Shown here one piece after another: positions 1 to 7,580 of a DNA stretch of 57,622 nucleotides. The position numbers and the translations under genes are program-made. The stretch comes from DAISIL01 sp036822015 (GTDB lineage: Bacteria; Bacteroidota; Bacteroidia; Cytophagales; Bernardetiaceae). Every line of letters begins with the position of its first letter. The stretch's first letter is position 1. The notes under the pieces were generated by a model. The model saw only the letters and a program-made list of their open reading frames with translations, did not search any database and was not told where the DNA came from. Location: the NCBI GenBank assembly GCA_036822015.1, contig DAISIL010000015.1, positions 1 to 57,622 of the forward strand. Reading direction: 5' to 3'.

Positions 1-170
1 TTACGCAAGGCATGAAGCATCGTCGTTTTGCCGTACTGGCGCGGGCGATTGATGACAAAATACTCTCCATACTCGACCATCTCCATAATGGATGTAAAAC
101 GCCGACGGTCATCCATCAGGTAGTGTTTATCAGGGTAGCAAGTGCCAGTGATGTTGAAGCGTTTTTTCAT
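1..170 (-). CDS. AAA-ATPase-like family protein, N-terminal fragment cut by window edge
   Basis: The ATG lies at 168-170 and the frame stays open to the left edge, giving 56 codons. A Walker A-like segment, RPRQYGKTT, sits at residues 42-50 and is preceded by the hydrophobic strand YFVIN. This N-terminus (a short FNITGTCYP segment, then the NRPRQYGKTT loop) matches what I know of the AAA-ATPase-like family (Pfam AAA-ATPase_like), which usually also carries a C-terminal PD-(D/E)XK nuclease-like domain; that part lies outside the window. These genes are often multicopy in Bacteroidota and their role is not established. It runs in the same direction as plsC, about 60 bases downstream of it. Seen: the frame and P-loop. 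Inferred: the family. Confidence 0.75.
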   Translation of the reverse strand, partial: MKKRFNITGTCYPDKHYLMDDRRRFTSIMEMVEYGEYFVINRPRQYGKTTMLHALR

Positions 171-230
171 GATGAAGTAAAGATAGAAAAAAGAAGTGGC
201 TCATCCTTTGAGGATAAGGCAAATGCAAAG

Positions 231-974
231 TTAAGGATTGGGTTTTGTCCAGGAACTGTCCATGATCTTGAGGCGTTCGGTGATCCAGTTTTGGGTTTGG
301 TTCTGGAGGGCTTGAGCATCCGTACCAAAGATCGGTTGTCCGTACACGACCCATACCTCTGTGGTAGGCTTAGCAAAACATTGCAAAAAGTGCCTGATAA
401 AGGTATCATCTCCCACCCAGGCATCACCAGGCTCGCGGTACGAGATGGCGGTAGGGATGATGCCAAAGCCATGCTCGGCGGCGAGTTTGAACATCCCTGG
501 TTTGAGTGGCAAAGTGCCCGGGCCTGCGTGCGTGGTGCCTTCGGGAAAGATAAGCAAGGAAAAGCCGGACTCAAGCCACTCCTGAACGCTATTGCGTGTA
601 GCCTGGCGGCTTTGGCGGCTTTGGCGTTGCACCAACACGACATGAGAAACCCTAACGCCCCAACCAATTAAAGCCCAACGACTTACTTCTGCCTTAGCCA
701 CGACGGAGGCCAGCCCGTGGGATAGAATCAAGACAGGGTCGATGTACGTTCGATGGTTGGACAGAATGAGGTAGTTACCTTCGGGTATCTGCCCCTCCTG
801 CCGTAGGCGAATCCCCAACAAAACCAGCATCCGTCTGGCCCAATCCTGACGAATCCGCAAGGCACGCTCCCGATCATCGCCCAGGAGTAGTGCCGATAAG
901 GCAACCTTAGAAATATAGTAGAATGAAAAGCCAGCAAAAGTACCCAAACGAAACCAAGCTCTAAATCGTTCCAT
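231..974 (-). CDS. plsC: 1-acyl-sn-glycerol-3-phosphate acyltransferase (PlsC family)
   Basis: Transfers an acyl chain to lysophosphatidic acid to make phosphatidic acid at the inner membrane, an early step of phospholipid synthesis. The 247-residue protein has the catalytic NHxxxxD block (NHRTYID, residues 73-79) and the substrate-binding block FPEGTTH (143-149), preceded by a hydrophobic N-terminal stretch (residues 10-31) that should anchor it in the membrane. I chose the ATG at 974: an upstream in-frame TTG at 992 lies inside a likely -7 promoter box. Divergent from the glycan operon starting at 1083. Homologues that acylate other lysolipids, for example ornithine lipids, share these motifs, so the acceptor is inferred. 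Confidence 0.88.
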   Translation of the reverse strand: MERFRAWFRLGTFAGFSFYYISKVALSALLLGDDRERALRIRQDWARRMLVLLGIRLRQEGQIPEGNYLILSNHRTYIDPVLILSHGLASVVAKAEVSRWALIGWGVRVSHVVLVQRQSRQSRQATRNSVQEWLESGFSLLIFPEGTTHAGPGTLPLKPGMFKLAAEHGFGIIPTAISYREPGDAWVGDDTFIRHFLQCFAKPTTEVWVVYGQPIFGTDAQALQNQTQNWITERLKIMDSSWTKPNP

Positions 975-989
975 AGAATATTTTTGGTG

Positions 990-997
990 CAAAACTA
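990..997 (-). promoter_or_regulatory. Possible -7 box of plsC
   Basis: On the minus strand this reads TAGTTTTG, matching the Bacteroidota -7 consensus TAnnTTTG, 15 bases before the plsC ATG. No clear -33 TTTG lies at the usual distance, so this is only a candidate. Confidence 0.3.
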
Positions 998-1008
998 CAG
1001 AAAAAAGA

Positions 1009-1037
1009 TTTGCACTTAGGAACTTTACTTACCTTTG
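1009..1037 (+). promoter_or_regulatory. Promoter of the wlbA-wzx-asnB operon
   Basis: TTTG at 1009-1012 and TACCTTTG at 1030-1037 fit the Bacteroidota -33/-7 pattern, although the 17-base spacer is shorter than the 20 seen at other promoters here. The start codon is 45 bases downstream. Confidence 0.5.
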
Positions 1038-1082
1038 TTATCCTGAAAAAAGGCTACTCACGTTTTTGACCGCTAAACACCA

Positions 1083-2057
1083 ATGAAGAATTTCGCCCTT
1101 ATCGGAGCCGCTGGTTATATCGCCCCACGCCATATGCAGGCTATCCGAGATACCCAGAATACCCTCGTTGCCGCCCTGGATACCTTTGATTCGGTAGGTG
1201 TCATTGACAGTTACTTCCCCGAAGCAGATTTCTTTGTAGAATTTGAACGCTTTGATCGTCATGTAGAAAAACTCAAACGAGAAGGAGTGAAGATTGATTA
1301 TTTCTCCGTGTGTTCACCTAACTACCTTCACGATGCGCATATCCGCGCTGGCTTGCGTTATGGAGCAGATGTGATCTGTGAAAAACCCATCGTACTGAAC
1401 CCCTGGAATATCGACGCACTCCAAGAGATGGAGGAAGAAACCGGGCATTCTGTTTACAATATCCTCCAACTCCGCCTGCATCCCAGCGTGATCGCCCTCA
1501 AAAAGCGCGTTGAAGAGGGGCCCAAGGACAAAATATACGATATTGATTTGGCTTACCTGACTTCTCGTGGCAACTGGTACTACACCAGTTGGAAAGGCGA
1601 GGTAAACAAATCCGGGGGCATCGCAACTAATATCGGCGTTCACTTTTTTGATATGCTGATGTGGATATTTGGTGAAGTCAAAGAAAATGTTGTTCATGTA
1701 CATACCCATGACCGTGCTGCTGGTTATCTCCAGCTCGAACGCGCACGGGTTCGCTGGTTTCTGAGCATCAACTATGACGTAATTCCCGAGGAGATCAAGG
1801 CTAAGGGTGCGCGTACTTATCGTTCCCTGACGATTGAGGATGAGGAGTTCGAGTTTAGTGGAGGCTTCACAGAGTTGCATACCCGTAGCTACGAAGAGGT
1901 ACTGGCAGGGAATGGGTTCAGGATCGGAGAGGCGCGTCAGGCCATTGAGGTTGTTTATGGTATCCGTCATGCCACGCCCGTAGGTGTGGATCAAGCTACG
2001 GTACATCCTCTGGCCAAGCTCCCGCTGACAGCACACCCGTTTATTAAAAATGTTTAA
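1083..2057 (+). CDS. wlbA: Gfo/Idh/MocA oxidoreductase, probable UDP-GlcNAcA 3-dehydrogenase (WlbA/WbpB type)
   Basis: An NAD-dependent sugar-nucleotide dehydrogenase. Family members of this type oxidise C3 of UDP-N-acetylglucosaminuronate on the way to di-N-acetylated mannuronate-type sugars of surface polysaccharides. The 324-residue protein has an N-terminal Rossmann segment (LIGAAGYIAPRH, residues 6-17), the family EKP motif at 100-102 and the catalytic-domain stretch GVHFFD at 185-190 with His187. The very short glycine loop and the IAPRHM sequence are typical of the WlbA branch. It overlaps the flippase gene by 8 bases, so they are cotranscribed. The aminotransferase and acetyltransferase partners of the pathway (WlbC/WlbB) are not in the window, so the exact sugar is inferred. 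Confidence 0.82.
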   Translation: MKNFALIGAAGYIAPRHMQAIRDTQNTLVAALDTFDSVGVIDSYFPEADFFVEFERFDRHVEKLKREGVKIDYFSVCSPNYLHDAHIRAGLRYGADVICEKPIVLNPWNIDALQEMEEETGHSVYNILQLRLHPSVIALKKRVEEGPKDKIYDIDLAYLTSRGNWYYTSWKGEVNKSGGIATNIGVHFFDMLMWIFGEVKENVVHVHTHDRAAGYLQLERARVRWFLSINYDVIPEEIKAKGARTYRSLTIEDEEFEFSGGFTELHTRSYEEVLAGNGFRIGEARQAIEVVYGIRHATPVGVDQATVHPLAKLPLTAHPFIKNV

Positions 2058-3342
2058 GAAAATATTTCGCTCTTCGCTTTTCAAAAACGCGCTTACTCTC
2101 CTATCTGGTTCGCTGCTGGGTCAAGCCTTACCTGTGGTGGTGAGTCCTTTACTGACCCGATATTATTCTCCTTCAGATTTTGCACTTTTTGCTGTTTTTA
2201 TGGGAGGTGTTTCTGTGTTGGGCGTGGTGGCTTCGGGGCGTTATGCGTTGGCGTTGATGCTTCCTAAGTCTGAGGAGCGAGCGTTGGATGTCTTTTTTTT
2301 GTCTTTGGGGGTAGCAGCTGGTTTTGGCTTGGTGGTATGGTTGATATTGTACGGGCAGCGTGCATGGCTGGCTGGTCTGATAAAAAGTCCGGAGAGTGCC
2401 GAGTGGGTAGGATGGATTGTGTTGGCGGCCGTCTTGACAGCAAGTTTGCAATCCTTGAATTATCTATTCAACCGAAACGACCGCTACCGATCCATTTCTC
2501 TGAGCAAGGCTTTTCAGGGCGTGGGTGTGGCTCTGGGAAGCCTATGTTTGGCTATTTTGGGAGTTGAAGGTGGGCTGATTATCGGGTATATGGTTGGGCA
2601 AGTGGTTGCTTTGGTCGTTTTTGGTTATTCACTTCGTGTTTTTTCTGAAAAATTTGCAGCATATTTTGCTATTTCTTTTGCCCAAATAAAGGGTAATCTC
2701 ATAGCTGCCGCTATTCGTTATCGTGAGTATCCAATTTTTAATGCACCGGCCGCCCTTTGCGATACTTTGAGTGTACACCTTCCGATTTTTATTTTTTCGG
2801 CTGCCTACAGCACGCAGACGGTAGGACTTTTTAGCCTCACCTATCGTGTAACAGAACTCCCCGTAACCTTATTGGCGTTCACGATTTCGCAATTACTTTT
2901 TCAGCGTTTTGCTGTCGAGCAGCGTCAGGAGAGCGATATACGCCGTACTTTTTTGAAAACATCTTTGGCTTTGCTGCTCATCCCGATACCTTTTGTGATA
3001 GTTTTGTTACTTTTTGGGCCAAGCCTTTTTGCCTGGATTTTTGGGGAGGAGTGGTACGATTCGGGCCGGTATGCACAAATATTGGTGTTGGCGGTTTGGA
3101 TAAAATTTGTAGTTTCGCCCCAGTCGTCGATGTTTTTTGTGCAAGGGCGGGTGCGTTTAGCCTCCTACTGGCAGTACGCCTATCTAGTTACGACCGCAGG
3201 AGTGTTGGGGGGAGGCGTTTGGTTAGCTGCCCCTTTTGAGCAAGTCTTGTGGGCTTTTGTTTTGAATGAGCTGTTGATGTATCTGATTTATTTTTTCCTG
3301 ATTTTCAACATTTTACCACCAAAAAACAATGTGCGGAATTAG
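2050..3342 (+). CDS. Polysaccharide flippase, Wzx/PST family
   Basis: A 430-residue membrane protein with about twelve hydrophobic segments, from LTLLSGSLLGQALPVVVSPL near the N-terminus to the C-terminal helix LLMYLIYFFLIFNIL. The pattern and the early motif around PLLTRYYSPSDFALFAVF (residues 36-53) fit the PST/MOP exporter family that moves undecaprenyl-linked O-antigen or capsule units across the inner membrane. It overlaps the sugar dehydrogenase upstream by 8 bases and the asparagine synthase-like gene downstream by 14, so all three should be translated from one mRNA. The start ATG is the only one consistent with the N-terminal helix. The substrate is unknown. Confidence 0.85.
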   Translation: MFKKIFRSSLFKNALTLLSGSLLGQALPVVVSPLLTRYYSPSDFALFAVFMGGVSVLGVVASGRYALALMLPKSEERALDVFFLSLGVAAGFGLVVWLILYGQRAWLAGLIKSPESAEWVGWIVLAAVLTASLQSLNYLFNRNDRYRSISLSKAFQGVGVALGSLCLAILGVEGGLIIGYMVGQVVALVVFGYSLRVFSEKFAAYFAISFAQIKGNLIAAAIRYREYPIFNAPAALCDTLSVHLPIFIFSAAYSTQTVGLFSLTYRVTELPVTLLAFTISQLLFQRFAVEQRQESDIRRTFLKTSLALLLIPIPFVIVLLLFGPSLFAWIFGEEWYDSGRYAQILVLAVWIKFVVSPQSSMFFVQGRVRLASYWQYAYLVTTAGVLGGGVWLAAPFEQVLWAFVLNELLMYLIYFFLIFNILPPKNNVRN

Positions 3343-5152
3343 TGGAGTTGTCGCCTTGAAGGGTGGATTCGATATTTCACAACGTGTGTGTGAGATGAAT
3401 GATCTTATTGCGCATCGTGGGCCAGACGGAGAGGGTTTTTACCTACAAGAGGGCTTTGCGTTGGGGCATCGTAGGCTTTCCATCCTGGATTTAAGTGAAG
3501 CTGGACATCAACCCATGCACAGTGCTTGTGGGCGTTATGTCATTACGTATAATGGAGAAATTTACAATTATCTCGAAATAAAAAAAGAACTACAAAAGAC
3601 CGATCAAAACTTTCAATTTAAGTCAGGGACGGATACAGAAGTTATTCTGGCTGCCTATGCGCATTGGGGAAAGGATTGTGTACAACGCTTTAACGGAATG
3701 TGGTCTTTTTGTATCCACGATCGCCAAAAAAACACCTTATTTTGTAGCCGTGATCGTTTTGGAATCAAACCTTTTTATTACACCAAACAAGCTGAGTGTT
3801 TTGCCTTTGGTTCCGAAATTAAGCAGTTAGTAAGCCTTTTGCCTACCCGAAAGATCAACCAGGCACTCCTGGCAGACTTCTTAGTCATTGGTTATGAGGA
3901 GCATATCACCGATCAGACATTTTTTGTAGGCATACACAAGCTGCCACCTGCGCACAACCTGATTTATGATCTACAAACGCATCGTTTCGATATAGAACGT
4001 TACTACACCCTTCGACCGAACGAAACCCTAGCCGATGTAGATTTGCCGACGGCCATTGCCACCACCCAAACACGCTTTACGGATGCCGTCCGGTTGCGCC
4101 TTCGCTCCGATGTGCGTGTGGGAACTTGCCTGAGCGGTGGTTTGGATAGCTCTGCCATTTCTGCAACAGCAGCGCGTATGTACACCTTTGGAGCGTGTTT
4201 TACGGGTCTGCACGCCAAAAGCATTGATCGCCAAACTGATGAGAGTAATTTTGCGCAGATTTTGGCTACACATACCGGACTAGATTTGCAGATCATCACG
4301 CCTGATCCTCCTGATTTACACGAGATAGCTCGCCAACTGGTCTACATTCAGGAGGAGCCTTATGGCGGGCCTTCTATCGTGATGCAATACTACATCTTTG
4401 AGGCAGCTAAGCGTTTGGGGATACCTGTCATGCTGGATGGACAGGGAGGAGATGAGGTTTTTGTAGGATACGAGCGTTATTTTGCTAGTTATGTCAGCCA
4501 GTTATCTCCTCACAAAAAATGGCAGGCTTTACGGGCATTTTCTCAAACATCAGGTATTCCGTTTCACCAATTACTTTTACAGGCTTTTTATTTTACAAAT
4601 GAGACCATCAGAAAAAAGCGATTGCTTCAAAGGGCTGGTTTCCTAAAAAAAGATATTATCGAACAAGTAAACTTCGATCTCATGCGTGCTTCGATCAACT
4701 CTTTCAAGTCTGGTCTTTCTGATCTGCAACAGCTTGAACTGACGACGATACAGCTCCCCCACCTGTTGCGCTATGAAGACAAGAACTCGATGCATTTTTC
4801 GATTGAAGCCCGCCTACCCATGCTAGATTACCGCCTGGTAGAAGGCGTTTTGGGGACACCCGATGCTTACAAAATCCAGCGGGGGTGGTCAAAATATCTT
4901 TTGCGGACAGCAGCCGAGGGTAACCTTCCTTCCTCCATTGCCTGGAGAAGGAGCAAATTAGGGTTTAATGCTCCCGAGGTATCCTGGTTTGCTAAATATC
5001 GAAAGGTATTTCAAGAGACCATCGAAGCATCGGGACTGCTTGCTCATATCACTAAACAAGAGGTGAATTTTGAGACACTAGATAACAAGACGCTTTGGCG
5101 GCTTTACAGCACCGCCCTTTGGATGGAGGCTTTCGATGTAGGCTGGGAATAG
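3329..5152 (+). CDS. asnB: Asparagine synthase (glutamine-hydrolysing) type amidotransferase
   Basis: A two-domain amidotransferase of 607 residues. The N-terminal Ntn glutaminase starts MCGISG, so Cys2 becomes the catalytic N-terminal residue after Met removal; RGPDGEG follows at residues 31-37. The C-terminal ATP-pyrophosphatase domain has the loop SGGLDS at 269-274 and a later GQGGDE motif. The family makes asparagine from aspartate and glutamine, but homologues inside polysaccharide clusters (for example WbpS-like proteins) are thought to amidate sugar uronates. Here it overlaps the flippase gene by 14 bases in a glycan operon, so a role in modifying a surface sugar is at least as likely as amino acid synthesis. 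Confidence 0.88.
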   Translation: MCGISGVVALKGGFDISQRVCEMNDLIAHRGPDGEGFYLQEGFALGHRRLSILDLSEAGHQPMHSACGRYVITYNGEIYNYLEIKKELQKTDQNFQFKSGTDTEVILAAYAHWGKDCVQRFNGMWSFCIHDRQKNTLFCSRDRFGIKPFYYTKQAECFAFGSEIKQLVSLLPTRKINQALLADFLVIGYEEHITDQTFFVGIHKLPPAHNLIYDLQTHRFDIERYYTLRPNETLADVDLPTAIATTQTRFTDAVRLRLRSDVRVGTCLSGGLDSSAISATAARMYTFGACFTGLHAKSIDRQTDESNFAQILATHTGLDLQIITPDPPDLHEIARQLVYIQEEPYGGPSIVMQYYIFEAAKRLGIPVMLDGQGGDEVFVGYERYFASYVSQLSPHKKWQALRAFSQTSGIPFHQLLLQAFYFTNETIRKKRLLQRAGFLKKDIIEQVNFDLMRASINSFKSGLSDLQQLELTTIQLPHLLRYEDKNSMHFSIEARLPMLDYRLVEGVLGTPDAYKIQRGWSKYLLRTAAEGNLPSSIAWRRSKLGFNAPEVSWFAKYRKVFQETIEASGLLAHITKQEVNFETLDNKTLWRLYSTALWMEAFDVGWE

Positions 5153-5347
5153 AAAATAATGACCGTTTTTCTTGTCCGTCTAAATCTCAAAAATACAGAT
5201 ATGCCCATTCACATCAGCAGGAGAGATATAGGGAATCGTTGATGATTGTGCATAACGGAAAGTTGCCTTCACTCCATGAAGAAGCACATCTAAACCAAAC
5301 TTCTTATCTTGCTTCTCGTTTGATACCTTAAAAATACGTCTCCCTCC

Positions 5348-5758
5348 ATGCGCATTCCCCAAAACACCTATCGGATTACCTACGAACACCCCAACAACTA
5401 CCTCGAAGTCGTTGTACGCGGTTTTCTTACCTTCGAAAAGTACAAGGAGTGCTGGACACAAGTGCTTGATTTATTGGAAGTGAAAGCCTGTACGGCCCTA
5501 CTGATCGACCTAAGTGAGGCGCAGGTCATCTCCCTGGAAAGCCAGCGTTGGTTGCAAGAGGTATATTTCCCGAGGATGTATGCCTTGCCCCAATTTGAGG
5601 AGTTGAAAGTGGTGCGCGTGCTTTCGGAGGATGTTTTTATCCAAATTTCTATCGAAAACATTGATCGCAACCGCGAACATGACCAGGATACTTTTCCAAA
5701 GTACGCCAAAGATTTTCATAGCCGCGATGAAGCCTTGGGGTGGTTGCTTTCTTCTTAA
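5348..5758 (+). CDS. STAS/SpoIIAA-like domain protein
   Basis: A 136-residue soluble protein without signal peptide. The central stretch (residues 15-60) has the layout of the SpoIIAA/STAS-like fold: a short strand (LEVVVRG), a helix (FEKYKECWTQVLDLLE) and a buried strand ending LLIDLSEAQ, then a helix with ESQRWLQEVYFP. Similar small proteins in Bacteroidota are annotated as STAS/SEC14-like and have no known function. The gene lies 39 bases ahead of a sigma-54 activator and could be cotranscribed with it. No exact promoter motif was found in the 195 bases upstream. The family call is from fold pattern only. Confidence 0.55.
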   Translation: MRIPQNTYRITYEHPNNYLEVVVRGFLTFEKYKECWTQVLDLLEVKACTALLIDLSEAQVISLESQRWLQEVYFPRMYALPQFEELKVVRVLSEDVFIQISIENIDRNREHDQDTFPKYAKDFHSRDEALGWLLSS

Positions 5759-5797
5759 AACTATTGGAGCAGGTGTAGCGTTTTAAAGAAAATATTT

Positions 5798-7075
5798 TTG
5801 TCTTGTTCAGCCTCAAATTTTTTGTGCATTTTGGATCAAATTATTCAATCGGTCAAACAACGCTTCGGGATTATCGGCCACTCAGACCGACTAAACCACG
5901 CCATACGGGTAGCTGTACAAGTGGCCGAAACCGACGTAAGTGTTTTAATTACAGGTGAAAGTGGCACAGGAAAAGAATCCTTCTCCAAGATTATTCATCA
6001 TCTTAGCCACCGAAAACACAACAACTTTATCGCCATCAACTGCGGGGCTATCCCTGAGGGAACCATTGATTCCGAGCTTTTTGGACATGAAAAAGGAGCG
6101 TTTACGGGGGCAACCGATGCTCGGAAGGGCTATTTTGAGGTAACCGATGGCGGTACTATTTTTTTGGATGAGATTGGAGAAATGCCCCTCCAAACCCAAA
6201 CCCGCCTGCTGCGCGTCCTCGAAAACAAGGAGTTTATCCGCGTGGGGTCTAACAAAATTCAGAAAACTGACGTGCGTATCGTGGCCGCCACCAACGTAAA
6301 TCTTCTTGAAAAAGTACAACAAGGTAAGTTTCGGGAAGACCTCTATTATCGCCTCAACTCGGTGCCGATTTATGTGCCGCCTTTGCGGGAGCGGGGCAAG
6401 GATATTGATCTTTTGTTCAGGAAGTTTGCCGCCGATTTCGCCGACCAATACCGCGCTGTTCCTGTTACGTTGAGCCAGGAGGCAAAGAAAGTTTTGATGT
6501 CCTATGCGTTTCCGGGTAATGTTCGTCAGTTACGCAACTTGGTGCAACAAATTTCGGTGCTTGCCGTTGAAAGCAGACACCTAGAAGCAGAAGACCTGAC
6601 CCAGTATCTACCCAGAGAGGTAAGCCGCCCCCTGCCTTTGCCACAAGGAAACCCACGGGAGAGCTTCTCTGACAGAGAGTTACTTTACAACGTCCTCTTT
6701 GAGATGCGCCGAGATATATCCGAACTCAAACAGATGATATTTGGACTTATGGGACAACAACCCGCGAGTGCCTACACACCTACGAATACGCATAACGCGC
6801 CATCTTCTCTCCTCTTAGGCTCGGCCACCAACCCAACACCAGAAGCCACCAAACCTACTCCGCCCAAAGAAGAGAAGTACACCTTCAATGTCGAAGACAT
6901 CGAACCCGAAGAAGAACTAGCCGAGCAGACGCTTTCCCTCGAAAAGCAAGAAAAAGAAATCATCCAAAAAGCACTCAAAAAAAATGGTAATAAACGCAAG
7001 TCTGCCGCCCGCGAATTAGGGATTTCAGAGCGCACCCTTTACCGAAAAATTAAACAATATGAACTAGATGTTTAA
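5798..7075 (+). CDS. Sigma-54-dependent transcriptional activator without sensor domain
   Basis: An AAA+ activator that remodels sigma-54 RNA polymerase. The 425-residue protein has Walker A (GESGTGKE, residues 53-60), the sigma-54-contact loop GAFTGA (100-105), Walker B (GGTIFLDE, 118-125) and a Fis-type helix-turn-helix at about 395-425. It lacks an N-terminal receiver, GAF or PAS domain, so activity must be set by abundance or by a partner. A proline-rich linker (about 330-365) joins ATPase and DNA-binding parts. There is no ATG near the N-terminus: TTG codons at 5798, 5822 and 5831 are the only usual candidates. The stop overlaps lptE by 8 bases; the pairing of this activator with lptE is common in Bacteroidota. 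Confidence 0.88.
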   Translation: MSCSASNFLCILDQIIQSVKQRFGIIGHSDRLNHAIRVAVQVAETDVSVLITGESGTGKESFSKIIHHLSHRKHNNFIAINCGAIPEGTIDSELFGHEKGAFTGATDARKGYFEVTDGGTIFLDEIGEMPLQTQTRLLRVLENKEFIRVGSNKIQKTDVRIVAATNVNLLEKVQQGKFREDLYYRLNSVPIYVPPLRERGKDIDLLFRKFAADFADQYRAVPVTLSQEAKKVLMSYAFPGNVRQLRNLVQQISVLAVESRHLEAEDLTQYLPREVSRPLPLPQGNPRESFSDRELLYNVLFEMRRDISELKQMIFGLMGQQPASAYTPTNTHNAPSSLLLGSATNPTPEATKPTPPKEEKYTFNVEDIEPEEELAEQTLSLEKQEKEIIQKALKKNGNKRKSAARELGISERTLYRKIKQYELDV

Positions 7076-7580
7076 ACAACTGATAGTATTTGTTTTTATT
7101 TCGTTGATCGTCATTGCCTGTGGTGGAATGAAATTCACCTTTCAAGGGGGAACCATACCGCCCGATGCCCAGACACTTTCTGTCCAAACATTTTTTGATG
7201 ATGTAGGTGCTGGTCCCGCTGACCTTAACGTAAATATTACCGAGCGATTGCGAGACTATTTTCAGCGCAATACCCGTCTGGCTCTGGTACGTCAGGATGG
7301 TGATCTGCAATTTGAGGGAAGCATCACAGGCTACGAAGTGGCCCCGGCAGCACCCACAGCCGGCGAAAATCAGCAGGCTGCCCTACAACGCCTGACCATC
7401 ACGGTACAGGTGCAATACGTGAACACTTTTGATGAAAAAAACAACTTTGATAAAAGCTTTTCATTTTTTAGTGATTTCGATGCCGCCCAAAACCTTACTG
7501 ATGTGGAGGAAGCCTTGATCGAAGAAATCTTTGAGCAAATTGTTTTGGATATTTTTAATGCCTCTGTCGCTAACTGGTAG
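7068..7580 (+). CDS. lptE: LptE-family lipoprotein (LPS assembly)
   Basis: Predicted outer-membrane lipoprotein that helps LptD insert lipopolysaccharide. The 170-residue precursor has a hydrophobic signal ending IVIAC, making Cys18 the lipidated residue after signal peptidase II cleavage. The mature part, with NVNITERLRDYFQRNTRL around residues 61-78 and alternating strands and helices, fits the LptE fold as found in Bacteroidota. It is translationally coupled to the upstream sigma-54 activator gene (8-base overlap). Its 3' end overlaps the convergent ScfR-type regulator gene by 11 bases. Confidence 0.8.
   Translation: MFKQLIVFVFISLIVIACGGMKFTFQGGTIPPDAQTLSVQTFFDDVGAGPADLNVNITERLRDYFQRNTRLALVRQDGDLQFEGSITGYEVAPAAPTAGENQQAALQRLTITVQVQYVNTFDEKNNFDKSFSFFSDFDAAQNLTDVEEALIEEIFEQIVLDIFNASVANW

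Noticed and set aside
12..671. Open plus-strand frame of 219 codons at the left edge
   Set aside because: It is antisense to plsC and to the ATPase-like gene, both of which show clear motifs; it has no recognisable feature.
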